A stretch of 64,000 nt of DNA, taken from contig JACEVL010000764.1 in the NCBI GenBank assembly GCA_020284085.1, positions 365,898 to 429,897 of the forward strand. The letters run 5' to 3'. A model generated the notes under the pieces. That model had not been told where the DNA came from. It ran no database searches and saw nothing but the letters and a program-made list of their open reading frames with translations. This document shows positions 12,501 to 23,420 of this stretch, one piece after another. Numbering within the stretch: position 1 is the first letter of the stretch; the number at the start of each line of letters is the position of its first letter. The translations under genes and the position numbers were made by a program. This DNA is from Aporrectodea caliginosa (Eukaryota; Annelida; Clitellata; Crassiclitellata; Lumbricidae).

Positions 12501-15500
12501 AGCAGGGAACCAGTCTGCATTGATTTTACCAACAAGAAATCAATATGGAAGTTTGCTTCTGTTGACAATTTTCGGAAATTTATCCGGTAATGTAATAGTA
12601 TAAAAAAAATTACAACTCCGTGACTGTAATTATTGCACTTTGCGTATATATATAATTTTTTTATTTCAAAAATAATATTGAAATTGACAGCCTCGCCACT
12701 ATAAACTAACTATTTATTGTATCTTAACTCGTCCGGTAAGCATGGAGACCTAATTATGAATATTTACAACTCCGTTACTACAACTCCGTTACATTATTTT
12801 CTATTAAAATTAATTTATTTAATGGTACATGTAGAAAATTTGTCGTAAAATAGTTTAGGTTGCTGTGTAATAATTTAATGCACACTTAATACTAATTAAT
12901 CACTAATTATAAACAGTGGCGGTATATTAGAGTGTGTATTTATTACGTAACGGAGTTGTAAATAATTAGGAATCAAAGTTGTATGTGTTTCACATAGTAA
13001 AAAAGCTAAAATGAAAAATTAGGCCAAATCTGTCAAATTTAAGCTCTGCTCAATATCAAATAATCTTCAGGACTGCTAGTAAAATATTTGTGTAAGACAT
13101 TTTTTTTATTTTGCATGACTTTCTTTTTCTCTAATTCTATTTCTGAATTTGACGCCTGTTGTGAAATATACCCATATAGCAGTTATCACTATCTGAAGCA
13201 TCAGAGTTAAATTACTCGGCAGCTATCTTAATACCACTGGATCTGGACGTCGGGCGTAGTAGTAATAGATTGTCTCAATGTCTCTTGATAAATTCTGGCC
13301 TTAATTTCATCTAGTCTCTCTTCTGTTTATCTTCATCTTGTTTTTCAGCTTGTTATCCACTTGTGCCATTGAACTTGATATTCTTCCATCTCTGAGAAAT
13401 GCTCTGTCCTCAAGATTTGTATTTTACACTTCTGCATCAGAATGTGAAATACTAAAAGTTTTCTCTAATTATTCAACAAATCTTTACTCTTTGACTTTTT
13501 GTGTTTCTCCACCTCTCAATGCTGCCTTTGTGAATTCCTCCACTCATTGTAGATATTCTCTAGCCTCCCGATTGCATTTTACATTGTAGTCACAGGCAAG
13601 TGAGCTTTATTTCAAAAAGCTGCAACTGTTCCAACTGTCATGCGTGCACGTTCACGAACGGTTTTGTCATTGACTTTTAACAAATGAAAAACCTGTAATG
13701 TCTGTTTTCATGAAAACAGCCTTGTAACATTGATGGAATCATGTGTGAATCCAACAAAGCATATTTCAGTTTCAGATCTGGTAGAAGGTTTTGGATATGC
13801 CAACCTTTGAGGACCTCTGAGTAGGCTTCTGTATAAATTTTTGGAATGAATGAATCCTAGTCAGTTTCCAATTAAAAAGTACTGAAAACAAACAAGTCAA
13901 TAAAAAGATTGGAAACACTGGATACATTAGGCTTGACTATTTGTTGGGTATTGGGTATTTTAGGATTTTTCTTGCAAAGTAATTTTTGAAATAAGCTAAA
14001 AAATTATTTAAATTTAAACTTGTACAGAGTTGCTAATTATAATCTGATTTTCTACTATATTAATTAAATGTTCTGGCCCGAAACAAAACTTTAGCCAGGT
14101 ATTAAATGTTTTGAAAAACATTATTTACTTTTGATGTGAAGTGCTTTTCCTCTATTACAAAACGCTGGATTAATTTGAAATTGGTTATGGATTCTATGGG
14201 ATATTTTGAGTAAATATAAATAAATAATTAAGCTTAGGAAAGCCTTAAATATACAGAAATCCAAAAAAGTTGTTTTAGAAATTAAAATTATTTATTTACT
14301 CCTCAGCTCCAGTTTGCTCCAATTTAGTTATTTATTATTTAATCATTTATTTAGAAAACTAGTCATCAGAGAATAAGGTATCCAACAATCCATGGTACAT
14401 AGCACTCATCACATTATCACAATAATCAAATAGTAGGCTCTAGAAGTGTCTAACTTTCATTCAGCGCCTGAACAAAAATAAAAAGTTGATTTTGACGGAT
14501 CGATGACGCATTATGTTATATGCAAAATTTAAGTTGTCATCTGGAACCCCTAAATAATGGAATATTATAAAAAGATTTTGCACATGAGTTTCTACTATCA
14601 ATACGAACAGAACTGGGGGATGTCCCTGGCATTATAAAAAAAATTCTTTTTTGACTGCCACCCTACTGCGTAGTCCTCCTACCCTGCTCTGTATTCTCCC
14701 TCTCCAAGCTCTCCTGTCCGACTCGAATCTCCCTTGAGAATCCCCTCTCGCTCCCGAATCTGCTCTCAGAATGCCTTATCTATCTTCTTTCTTTCTCTCT
14801 GTCTGTCTGCCTCTCTCTCTCTCGTTTCTCTCCGCACCTCGCCTGTCAATCAACTCTCTCGCCCTCCCCCAACCGCACCCTGTTATTCGTTCCCTCTTGC
14901 TATCTCCTATCTGCCTTCTCTCCCCTCGGACCCTATGACAGGCGTCGCCTTTCGCTTGCTGCATCGGTCTGTTTGTCAATCAAGTCTTATACATTTTAAG
15001 AGTTCACGACTGTTCGTCTTTACGAATTACATATAACACAATAATAATAATTATACTAACATTATCACGCACGTTTTGCACGGCCACACAGCAAGGGCGG
15101 CCACCGGCCACTACCGGTTACACCTCAACAACGATTCCACGTCATTGGCTAGCACCAGCCCCACAACGGCAGCGGCAAACACCGGCTTCTCCGATCAAGC
15201 GACCAACAACCCAAATACTTGACCGGAGGTCAGCACCTGCCCGGAATCGTTTCGCTAATTCCCTCGAAACGTGAGACTGTGGCCGACACAGGCCTCACCG
15301 TTCGAGCGGCCAACAACGCCTATAGGACGCCGAAGGTCAACACCACAAATTCTCTCAAAATGAGTCAGAGCTCAAGAAGACGTACATGGTCACGATGAGA
15401 GTTTCTCTCCGGGACAAAAACCACCGAATGGATTAAAATCAAGAGGTTCTTAAACAGGCCGCGGAAGGTTAGACGATTTTGGAAGACCTGGGAACAGCCA

Positions 15501-18500
15501 ATGTACGCTGAAACTCTCTAGCTCTCCCAACCATAGGAGGATCTGTTACAGCATCTTTGGAGTGTTTGCGCGTCTATATGGCTCTCGCCTAGCGGACAGC
15601 GACAGGAGATCTTTAAGGAGTGCTATGTTATAAGGCATCTGATTCTCAGCGGTATGCGAGTCCTACTTCACAAGATACTAACCGATCTGGGAGCGGCCGC
15701 AGTGGCTGAGCGGACCGACTGAATGTAAACCATACTTCCGGAGCCAGACGCTCGACAACGATTGAAAGCATCTGGTCTGAAGTCCTATATATAGCATGAA
15801 GCTGAGCGCTTGGTATCTGACCGCTGCCTAAAACTCCTTGAACGAGTCTTGGACACCGACAACCTAGAGTTGTATCCGATTTCTTGGAAAACGGCCTTCG
15901 AGAGTCAGAAACAGATCACCATGGCCGAAGAATGGAACGACGATGAGACTGCGGCGATCATCGAGCAGGATGTTCCTCGAAAGTACACGGCCAAAGAAGG
16001 GGATGACCGAGCTTCTTAGTGAAAGAGACCCTATCGCGATCATTGGGTGCACCAGAATCGCGATCATTGGGTGCACCAGAGCAAGAACAACACGGTCCTC
16101 TTCCCATCACTGGCAAGTACCCAGGTACTGTCTTTCAGTACTTGGTGGCAAGCGGTACTATGAACACAGTAGCTGGCTAAATCTTTTGGAGACTTTATTT
16201 TGCAACTGAGCACGTGGGTTATCGTATCAAGCAGAGACATTTACGAGACACTTCGTTTGACGAATATTATTGCTGCCTATCGATGAACTGGATGAGAGGT
16301 CGGAATATTATGGTTATCTGTCCCAATTACGTGCTTACAAAGAATGTCATCACATCGAAACGGCCTTGGGTGGTGACCCTATGCACCCTATTCGGCCGCC
16401 ATCCCGACAGCCCCTACGAGATTTCATAGTTTTATGCAATGTGAATCTTCAGTTTATGGACATAACCGCACCAGGCGTTGCCATATGCAGCGTGCCACGT
16501 GCGTTCTCCTTGGCCGCCAAGAGCTCGGTGATCGCGTCGCCCAGGACATCCAGAACGGATTAACAGGCTCTCACTGCTACCGTTTGTTTTCCTTTTGCTG
16601 GTGGGTCCAAACATTTATTACTACTTATTGCGCATTGCGCTCATAAGATGCATCCTGGTGTGGGTCGTCGGTCTGTGAGTTGTGTTGCGAGCTGCTGGTG
16701 GGTCTAGGCCTCTCGCTCTCAATATACTGCAATTTATATAAATATTGTTGGTAAGTCGTTGCATGCGGCCTTTCGCTGTCGATGTATTGCAGTTTGTTGT
16801 CTGGTGGGTGCATGGACGGCGTAGGGCTCTATGTTGATAACACTTTAACCAAGAGTTAGAAACACAACCTAAATGCAGTACATTTAAAATTGTGGATAAG
16901 TTTCTATGCAAAGTGTAGCTCGCTAAACTATCGATATAAATTTGAAGAACTAATGTAGTCCCCGAACTATGGCGTCATTAAAAAAAATGCATAATGTAAG
17001 TTTATCAAATGGCACTCCAATACGTATGTGCCAGTTTATTCACATCCAAGAGATATGTCCGACGGATAGAGACCTGCCAATAAAAGATATGCACACTGAA
17101 AGAGGTAAGTCTAAAGTAGAAGTTGGAAGCAATGCAGAGACTACAGTACAATGTGATGATCTAACTTCACACTGCAAATTTTAATTTTGGAGTATTATTT
17201 TTTCGTTAAGTAGCTGTGTTCTGTTATAGTACGGATACGACTGTTCTTGTGGAGAAAAGTACAACAGATACGGAAATAAGACATTCCGTGGCGAACTGGT
17301 CAACTGCAATATTTCCTGTCCCGCAAATGAAAACCAGACATGTGGAGGCCACTTTGCTAACAGTGTTTATCATGGTGAGTGATGAGGATTATTATAGTAT
17401 TCTTATGTCACCTTATTCGCGTGGCAAGATATCGACGATTCAACCTTTGCATTATTATTATGGCTTCCTTTCTTCTGCTTTCAGGTCTTCCGCCACTCAG
17501 ATAATATTTTAACTCGCCATGCAGCTGCATTTGACTCTATTCTTTATGCGAGACAAGCACATTCCCAATAAAGACTAAGGCATTTTATTTGCGGTACTCC
17601 GAATAATTGTCTAGTAAAATTGTATTGTATTGCATTGTATTTGATCGTTTTTAAAGCGCTTCTCATAGCATAAACCTTTCAGAAGCGCTCCCAGTGCAAG
17701 GTACTCCGAGGAAAAAGGCAGGTTTTAAGGTGAGAGAAAGAGGTAGATATGCTACTAGAGAGGATTGTAGAGCGTAGAGAAGAAGGAAGTAGATTCCATA
17801 GAGAGGGACCTATGCACACAAAGGACCTGGATTGTGCCATTGTGGTCCTAACACGGGGAACAAAAAGGTCAAGCCGGTCAGAGGATCTGATAAATGTCGA
17901 CTGTACGCACACATAACTGCTCATCGCATCGCGTTCTGCAAAACTTCAGATATCCCGCAAACTAGTGACCTACGCTAAGATTTGTCGACTTCTCAAATTT
18001 AGTTTCCAAAACTTCTTTTGCCCCTTGTTCCATGTGGCGCACTCTCAACGAGACTTGGCACCGTAAAATGACAATATCTCATTAAGCTCCTAATAACAAT
18101 CGTACTTTTCCAAGAAATTTCTGAACTTTATTTTCCAAAATTGTTACTAATTAAATCAGTGTAACTCTCAACTAAAATAATTTCAATGCTGGACTGTTTT
18201 TCTAGTGGCGACAAAATTTAGTTCGCATCTCACTTTGTGTGACCGACCTATCATTCGGCTGGTTTTCAATTCCACTTATCTCTTCTATCTACGAGACGGT
18301 TTGATCAAATTCAAAGGGCGAGGCCGAGAAACATGAGGCGGGCTTTATCTGCTTCGTCTCGGTCTATTCCTTCAAAGCAGTGAACAATTTGGCTGATTGC
18401 ATTCACTTTTTTCAATTAAGCGCATCTCCGATCTTATTCTCTTATCTGTATAGCCGCCAGTAACTTCTAGTGTGGCATTTTAATGGAATAACATATTTAC

Positions 18501-21500
18501 TCACTAATTGTCTGCTTACACACTTCGGCAGTGTAACACCTCGTTGAGTTTGCAACGATGGCTTCAAAATATTACTTAACAAGTTAACATCTCTGCGGAT
18601 TGTTTGCATATTAACGCTGGAGGTCACTGTTATTGTTTACCGCTAATGATAAAATTAGCGCAGCGGCATGTGGTTCTACCGCTGTGCTAGGGCTTACATT
18701 GTTTCTGACTGGCGATGGCATGCGTTATTGGTCATCATATGCAAGTTAGGCATTACAGAGACAATTTAGAAAATAATATTTGAATTAAGACCGATTATTG
18801 CAGGTTTCTGTCAATAACACAATACAATCAACGCTTTCAAGCCTACATTTTGCGACACATTATTTTGCGTTTGAAACGTGAAGAAAGAATAAAAACATTG
18901 ACTTGACACGGCGGGTAAGTACGTTGACACAAATGACAGATTAAAGATGAATGACATCAACATCAGAGACTTAGCATCGGATTACAATGCTTCAGACCAA
19001 TCGCAGAAAATACTGAAAGGCTTAACATGACATTGATGCGAGCAAAACTCAGCAACAGCTTCACATAATCAATCACGAAGTTGATTATTCTGAAGATTAA
19101 GCAATGAACAAAAATAAGTCAGTTGATTTAAATGCAAGAAACTAAGAGAGATTGGATTCTAAACCGAGTTTTTTACTCAATAGGCAGCAAGTCCACTGTA
19201 GTCCAGTTATTGTATTTTAATGACTAAGTGATGAATGAAATATAAAAAAATTCTTAACCTGTATTTCAGTTTGTCCCATGGGCTTCTATGGACCAAATTG
19301 CGTTAAAAGGTGCAACTGTTCTTACGGAAATCCGTGTCGATTCAACGGTTCCTGTATCACATCGACGCCTCACTTCTGTAAACCAGGATGGACAGGGTTT
19401 GCATGCAATACAAGAGGTACTTTTGCTTGATTCTATATAGTTGTCATTGAGATAATTAAAATGTAAATGACGTTGAAGTTGTGTATGACAAGAAAACATA
19501 TAAGATCATGGGAAAAAGAAAAGCCTATCTGCGACATTTAATTATTGTCATCAGCCGCAGCAGCAAGTCCTTGTACAGATGTAGCCTACATGAACTGGTG
19601 AGGTTCTTTTAGAGTCTACATGTTACTGGAATGCGCCTTAGATTTGAAACTTCCTCTGAATCCCGCATGTTCTCAGTTATTCCACCAATACCGCCATTCA
19701 CCCACCGTCATCTGCCTCTGGCTCTCCTACTTATCACCCAAAAGACTTTCTATCCAAATTTCAGTCTTATCTCTTCAAGAATTCCTACCCTATTCCATCC
19801 GATCCCCCGCCTTCCAACCGTTCTAGTACTAAACGAAACCCACCATAGCATATTCTCTGGGTTATCCCGTAGTTTAGGTTGGTATATTATTTTTAGTGCC
19901 TTCAATGCCGTACTTGACGTTGGTAAGTAAGCAGTCTACCAATGTCTATGATAACTGTCATCAATCCAGCTTCCATTTAAGAAAAAAATATTTTCATCCA
20001 TCGAACTTCTGTTTAAACAAGAATTATTGTCATCGATCCAACTTCTATTTAACCAAGAACTTGTTCAACAATCCAACTTCTATTTAGGCAAGGATTATTT
20101 TCGTCAATCCCACTTCTGTGTAAGCAAAAAACCTTCATCGATCCAGCTTCTACTGAAGCAAATAATTATGTAGTTTTATCCAGCTTCTATTTAGAGACAC
20201 AATTATTTCCATCGACCCGAAACATGTCCTCCGACGGCTATGCTCGATTAGGCAGGAGAGTAGATACAACCTACGCTCTAGGCCCCATCCATTCGCCCTT
20301 CCAGCCAAAGACAATAAGAACTTTTGTCTCGTATGTTGGTATTCAAAACATCTATTAGTTATAACAGACAGCTGAAGTAACTAGGCAAAATCTGTTTCAT
20401 AACTGCTACATCCAGAACAATTATTGTCACTTGTTGCGTTCTGACAACAATCTTTGATTGAATAAACGAAAATACATACATACATACGCGACATCCACCT
20501 GATCAGGCAAAGAAGTAGTTTCATCATATGCAACTTCCATTTAGACCAAAATTATTTTCATCAATCAGCTTCCATTTTTAATTGACAATATAAAATAATT
20601 TACCAACCTAAACTATGTTTTCACCTATTCATTCTGCCTCCTCCCTTTGGTCTCTCTGCAACCGAGACTCGAACCTCGAGCGGGTCATCGATCTCTCGAT
20701 AAAACCTGTTGACGCGACTGCAACACTTCGTGGAATAATCTGGTACCATGCCTTAGCTTTTGAGCAACGCTTTAGAACTTTGGGGTTTATGGCTACTGGC
20801 AATTTTAAAATTTCCCAATTATAGGATATGTTTCCAAATGCTCAAAATTTCTTATAAAACAAGCAGATCCATTAGTTTAAATTAATCTGCTTTTCAATGA
20901 TTTAAAAAATAAATCTGTGGTTAGATTAGGAATTTACTCGTAACTTAAAACTCTGCCTTTAAAATGTGGCATCTTTCCTGGTCTATGATCAATGCTTAAG
21001 AGATAGCAATAAAATTGATGTCATAGTTTACTTTTAAACTTGAAACTCTTCACAAAAACTGTTCAGTGGACCATTTCTAAGCACTTCCCATTCATTTAAA
21101 CTCAGTGCCTAAGAATAAATTTATCATGGGGCTGTCCATTTCTCTGTCCGGTACATAAGGTGTTTCTTGAACAGTTTCAACGATGAAAACTAATCTTTCT
21201 TGTATTATGGAGTTGTCCTTGACGCGAGTTAAGTTGTGATGGCTAAGGTATGTTCTCTCATGATAGTTCGCCTGCCGTAAAATACAACTTTATATGATAA
21301 TTTTATCTTACATGTAGTTTTAACTAAGTCAATCGTAGACTTTTCCATGTGCAACCTTTTGATCGGTTTCATCAATTAAAAATTATTCAGATTGTGAAAA
21401 TTAAAACTAAAATCACTTTTGATACAATTTACACTTTGTTTGCATAGCCTTCCATCTTCAGTTTCAATTTTATTCAGAATACTGTTACGGACGGTTCGAA

Positions 21501-23420
21501 TTATTCTTGCGCCAGAACGACACCGTAGTCTGTACTGGCGAATGGTAGTGTTCTCTGGATAAGGCCTGGTTTATCAAATTCGGATCCAACGGAACAATCA
21601 CTTTGTGGCCCGGCCAAGGCACCAGGAGACTCTTCGCTGTGCTAGCCTGTCAGGTCGGGTCCAGGAGACATTTAACAACTCTGTGTCACCTGAAAGCGTT
21701 CGCTCGGGGCTTTCTCGCCACGCTAACGAAAACTGAATTGTAAGCCAAGACGACGGATATCGCACTGGAAAGGCCTCCTTTTTTTTGAAACCAAAGCACT
21801 GAGTTTAATACCGATTTATAATAAATTTTGTTATCTATATTAAAAATGAAGTAAAATAGAAATTTAGATTATGTGATGTGTGGAATTACATTAAATTTTG
21901 AAACATTCATTCTCGTCAAATATAATATTATGTTGTTAAAATAAAGCTTCTCGCGTTAAAATAAAATGTCTAAGTCTCAAGGTATGCCTTTTGTATACAG
22001 CAATAGAAATTTCTGCATTTCAAGGCCTGCTGTAAGTAAATAGTAGGCTACGCTCTGTATGTATTTTAGAACCAAGTAGAGGTAGGACAAAGTCTGATTT
22101 GCAACCACGTTGCGTAAAAATATCGGATCAGCAAGAAATGACATACATGTACGATGAGATTCCAGATGCTGTTGGCCAGAATAGCGTCTACGAACAGATC
22201 AACCTGGATAAACGTCAGATCGTCCAGAATCCAACTTCTGAATATGCAGCGCTTAAGCACGATGATAACTATTTGAATGTTGAGTCTTCTTCCTAAAAAA
22301 TACTGCAAACATTTGCATGCAATCTAGAATAAGTATATTATATTTAGAATAACAGTTTTTTCGCGTGATTACTTGCGAGGCAGAAGCATTTACATGTAGC
22401 GTTTGGTTTAGTTTAACTATATTTAAACAGATTATTTGAGCTTTAATTCTAGTGAATGTACAACGCATTTTAAGCAAAGAAAGTCATAATGATTTTGTCT
22501 ATCTTCTACTTCTAAACGGTTGCGGACGTTTGTCCAAGTTTGTCCAATATTTACGTAGAAGCGATATGATATACTTTACTGTTAAATGTGCTTAACCAAT
22601 GTTCATTGTATTTTATCTAGGCCCAGACAACCGATTACTCGTTTCGCCGCTCTTGAGAATATTAGCCGGAAAAACAGCATTATATGAACTTAGATCTGCA
22701 TCTATGATATTATGCGCATTTGTAAAAATCCAGCCCTATAATTATAGGCAGTACGTGATTTAACCGGATAAAATAAGTGAACATATTTTATGTATTGCTT
22801 TTAGACAGATAAGTGCCTTCAGATTTTCACAGTGAATTGATTCTCCGACTGTAGGTTGTGAGCTGCATCTCAATTTTTTTAGTCGAAATTAAATGCTCTT
22901 GGACAAGGACCCGAAAGCATCTCAAACCGTGGACTTGTTCTATGTTAATCGAAGAGTTTTCTGGCATTATATACAATATAAGATTAGGCAGGCAAATAGC
23001 AATTGCTTTTGTTTTACAATCATTAAATTTGTATGTTTTTCACAGTTAACTGTTTAATGTGAATGCATTCCATGTATTAGGCCTACTTCTAGCTTCCAAT
23101 CTATGCTCTCTTGGGCTAACATTATTCTATTGTCTGCATTACTGACACAATTTACGGACTTCAGAAGTAGCTATAGTTTATGTTTCTGAGTAAGATTAAG
23201 GACTGATGTATACCCTAAAGCTTTAGACATTGTCATGATTAATTAATTATTGCATTATAGATAATTTGCCATTAATTTTCAGAGGAATTCAAGTATTTGA
23301 ATGTGTTTTTAGTACCGTCGGGATCTCTAGTGAGACTTTCGAACTGGGTTTGCTGTTTCAGACTCTAGTTTTTGATGCATTGCGATATTAGCTGTTAAAA
23401 TATGGGATTCTGAATAAATC
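6380..23420 (+). CDS. gene A: WSC/EGF receptor with ITAM-like tail (3' part of gene, spliced)
   Basis: Spliced model using exons 6380-6517 (EGF), 9207-9379 and 17230-17374 (two halves of a WSC domain), 19270-19416 (EGF) and 22070-22296 (cytoplasmic tail with stop), with AATAAA at 23413-23418. All junctions are GT/AG and the phases (1-1, 1-0, 0-1, 1-1, 1-end) keep one open frame. WSC domains are putative carbohydrate-binding modules with eight conserved cysteines. The EGF units resemble those of MEGF/SREC-type scavenger receptors. The 5' part, with the signal peptide, lies left of the window. Compared with gene B, the second EGF, WSC3, WSC4, EGF, Ca-EGF and transmembrane exons were not found between 19416 and 22070. 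The copy may therefore be shortened, secreted or decaying, or its membrane exon may be too divergent for me to recognise. The name is by domain only. Confidence 0.75.
7107..7898. mobile_element. Tc1/mariner element, internally deleted, long TIRs
   Basis: The ends CACTGTGTCCACGATAAAG (7107) and CTTTATCGTGGACACAGTG (to 7898) are flanked by TA on both sides. The inverted similarity extends about 200 bp inward, for example the AACACGTAAAACGCAT block near 7300 and its complement near 7695. The middle encodes only the N-terminal helix-turn-helix part of a transposase on the minus strand. Confidence 0.92.
7295..7575 (-). pseudogene. mariner-type transposase N-terminus, frameshifted and truncated
   Basis: Minus-strand translation begins MVFSAEDKILIKELRDE and then continues after a frameshift as MKNWSLAGVSKLLKK, followed by ARKPRDRALRTQTN and VEELVLSQDDQP. 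This order (two HTH motifs, an R-rich linker, then VxELVLSQEDxP) matches the N-terminal DNA-binding part of a common invertebrate mariner-like transposase family. The DDE catalytic domain is missing. Confidence 0.85.
9207..9379 (+). CDS. gene A exon: WSC domain, first half
   Basis: Acceptor TTGCCACAG, donor GTGAGA, 173 nt, phase 1 to 0. The peptide contains QKQYIGCYGDG and EFCINIC, which supply the first three of the eight WSC cysteines. It is closely similar to gene B exon 35607-35782 (QKQYIGCYGDGFG, EFCIEVC, ending YTYAGMQ), and the upstream intron sequences are also alike. The second half is at 17230, after a 7.9-kb intron full of transposons. Confidence 0.9.
9380..10668. other. intron, no gene seen; contains a block duplicated at 16125-16278
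   Basis: The segment 10391-10548 (starting near TACTGTCTTTCAGTACTTGG) is about 90% identical to 16125-16278 in the same intron. Nothing else is recognised. Short ORFs lack homology I can see. Confidence 0.5.
11177..11923 (+). pseudogene. LINE reverse transcriptase C-terminal fragment
   Basis: An open frame of about 245 codons matches the region after the catalytic palm of RTE/BovB-type reverse transcriptases: a thumb-like segment with EFAYLGGLITEDARC, then IWKDKSISTRTK, VLLYGSECW and WLGHVMRM. The YADD box and the endonuclease are absent because of 5' truncation. The frame is uninterrupted to its stop, so the insertion is fairly young. Confidence 0.85.
11181..11942 (+). mobile_element. 5'-truncated RTE-like LINE with 12-bp target duplication
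   Basis: The fragment encodes the C-terminal part of a LINE ORF2: LQELTNKVDSSRKRLGL, INAQKTKTM, EFAYLGGLITED, LYGSECWCL, WLGHVMRM, GRQQKTWMDNIRE. It ends with a very short 3' tail (TGACGGAGGAGAAGCAAAGA). The flanks AATATTCTTTGG at 11169-11180 and 11943-11954 are identical, as expected for target-primed insertion. It is nested in the hAT element 10677-14665. Confidence 0.88.
13330..13600 (-). pseudogene. decayed coding remnant inside the hAT-like element
   Basis: The minus strand reads EWRNSQRQH, HKKSKSKDLL, TEHFSEMEEYQVQWHKWITS with stops between the pieces. The charged composition suggests an old protein-coding stretch, possibly of the host transposon, but I cannot assign it to a family. 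Confidence 0.3.
14674..16960. other. GC-richer unassigned region with coding-like fragments
   Basis: The base composition is clearly more GC-rich than the surroundings from about 14680 to 16860. Coding-like stretches include 15810-16019 (+), with RCLKLLERVLDTDNLELYPI and MAEEWNDDETAAIIEQD, and 16270-16563 (+), with LPIDELDERSEYYGYLSQLR. At 16625-16813 (-) there are two copies of LQYI(D/E)SERP. None is recognised. A box-A-like AGTGGCTGAGCGG occurs near 15702. Most likely this is an old retroelement or a transduced sequence in the WSC intron. Confidence 0.35.
16625..16813 (-). CDS. unidentified short ORF with repeated LQYI(D/E)SERP motif
   Basis: The minus-strand peptide of about 62 residues contains KLQYIDSERPHATTYQQYL and then KLQYIESERPRPTSSSQ, an internal repeat of roughly 23 residues, followed by a polar Ser/Asp/Gln tail. 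It resembles a low-complexity cytoplasmic segment. No start context or splice partners were established, so it may be a fragment of a transposed gene or chance. Confidence 0.25.
   Translation of the reverse strand: MHPPDNKLQYIDSERPHATTYQQYLYKLQYIESERPRPTSSSQHNSQTDDPHQDASYERNAQ
17230..17374 (+). CDS. gene A exon: WSC domain, second half
   Basis: Acceptor CTGTTATAG, donor GTGAGT, 145 nt, phase 0 to 1. The peptide starts YGYDCSCGEKYNRYGNK and ends in NCNISC and QTCGGHFANSVYH. It provides the remaining five WSC cysteines and the CGG motif typical of the family. Its length and acceptor are identical to gene B exon 39700-39844. Confidence 0.92.
17620..17935 (-). mobile_element. CR1/L2-like LINE 3' end
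   Basis: The minus strand encodes RLDLFVPRVRTTMAQSRSF, GPSLWNLLPSSLR and SFSHLKTCLFPRS, the conserved tail (W-N-x-L-P...F-K-x-x-L-K-T-x-L-F) of CR1/L2-type ORF2. It ends in a 3' UTR containing AAGCGCTTCT and an ATTGT-rich tail on the plus strand. Related pieces lie at 49021-49110, 49815-50060 and 53000-53340. Confidence 0.8.
17990..19269. repeat. segmental duplicate of 715-930 and 5560-6379
   Basis: The intron upstream of the EGF exon at 19270 matches the sequence upstream of the EGF exon at 6380. Shared text includes ACACTTCGG (18521 and 5600), GGCATGCGTT, GTTTCTGTCAATAACACAA, and CATCGGATTACAA (18976 and 6117). This documents an intragenic duplication of intron plus EGF exon in gene A. The first copy was afterwards split by the hAT-like element at 2705-4953. 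Confidence 0.85.
19270..19416 (+). CDS. gene A exon: EGF-like domain
   Basis: Acceptor GTATTTCAG, donor GTACTT, 147 nt, phase 1-1. The peptide starts VCPMGFYGPNCVKRCNC and ends FCKPGWTGFACNTR, with the complete EGF C-x-P-G-W-x-G-x-x-C close. It is paralogous to 6380-6517 and to 41034-41177. Its phase would also join directly in frame to the tail exon at 22070. Confidence 0.92.
19870..20615. mobile_element. MITE-like element with 25-bp TIRs and internal minisatellite
   Basis: TAGTTTAGGTTGGTATATTA at 19870 is inverted at 20591-20615 with one or two mismatches. The interior carries a tandem unit of about 37 bp based on CATCGATCCAACTTCTATTT. A related minisatellite is found at 36050-36300 inside a foldback element in gene B. 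No target duplication was clear. Confidence 0.6.
20616..22069. other. intron of gene A; GC-rich island, no transmembrane exon seen
   Basis: I looked for a phase 1-1 hydrophobic exon like 48750-48866 of gene B and found none. The segment 21484-21780 is markedly GC-rich and coding-like in composition but not recognised, and is probably a transposon remnant. The rest is AT-rich. Confidence 0.45.
22070..22296 (+). CDS. gene A exon: cytoplasmic tail with ITAM-like tyrosine motifs, stop codon
   Basis: Acceptor TATTTTAG; the phase-1 start needs one base from the preceding exon (giving Glu), and TAA is at 22294-22296. The tail of about 75 residues contains YDEI, YEQI, YAAL and YLNV. YDEI and YEQI are separated by nine residues, which fits the ITAM spacing YxxI/L-x6-12-YxxI/L. 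SVYEQI and SEYAAL also fit the ITIM form S-x-Y-x-x-I/L. YLNV fits a Grb2-type pYxN site, and YDEIP resembles a Src-family SH2 ligand. The gene B tail is homologous (KxSDQxE...YDEI...VGQN...YEQI...SEYA(A/D)L...VESS). Function by motif only. Confidence 0.88.
22297..23420 (+). other. gene A 3' UTR and polyadenylation signal
   Basis: Non-coding sequence after the stop contains blocks conserved with gene B, for example TCTCTAGTGAGAC at 23330 and about 51297, and TTCTGAATAAAT at both ends. AATAAA at 23413-23418 is the best candidate poly(A) signal. The equivalent in gene B is 51387-51392. Confidence 0.6.

Larger units (their letters stand above)
10677..14665. mobile_element. hAT-like DNA transposon, TAGGGTGG family, copy 2 (about 4 kb)
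   Basis: The left end TAGGGTGGTGCTAAAAAAA at 10677 and the right end TTTTTTGACTGCCACCCTA finishing at 14665 are inverted. The flanks CTGCGTAG at 10669-10676 and 14666-14673 are an exact 8-bp target duplication. The interior is AT-rich and holds a LINE insertion (11181-11942), several ACAACTCCGTTAC motifs (12420-12960) and a decayed minus-strand coding stretch near 13340-13590. It shares ends with the copy at 2705-4953. Confidence 0.9.

Noticed and set aside
14734..15036. ORF of 100 codons rich in Ser/Leu/Pro
   Set aside because: It arises from a pyrimidine-rich CTCTCT tract; the opposite strand has an equally meaningless Arg/Glu frame.
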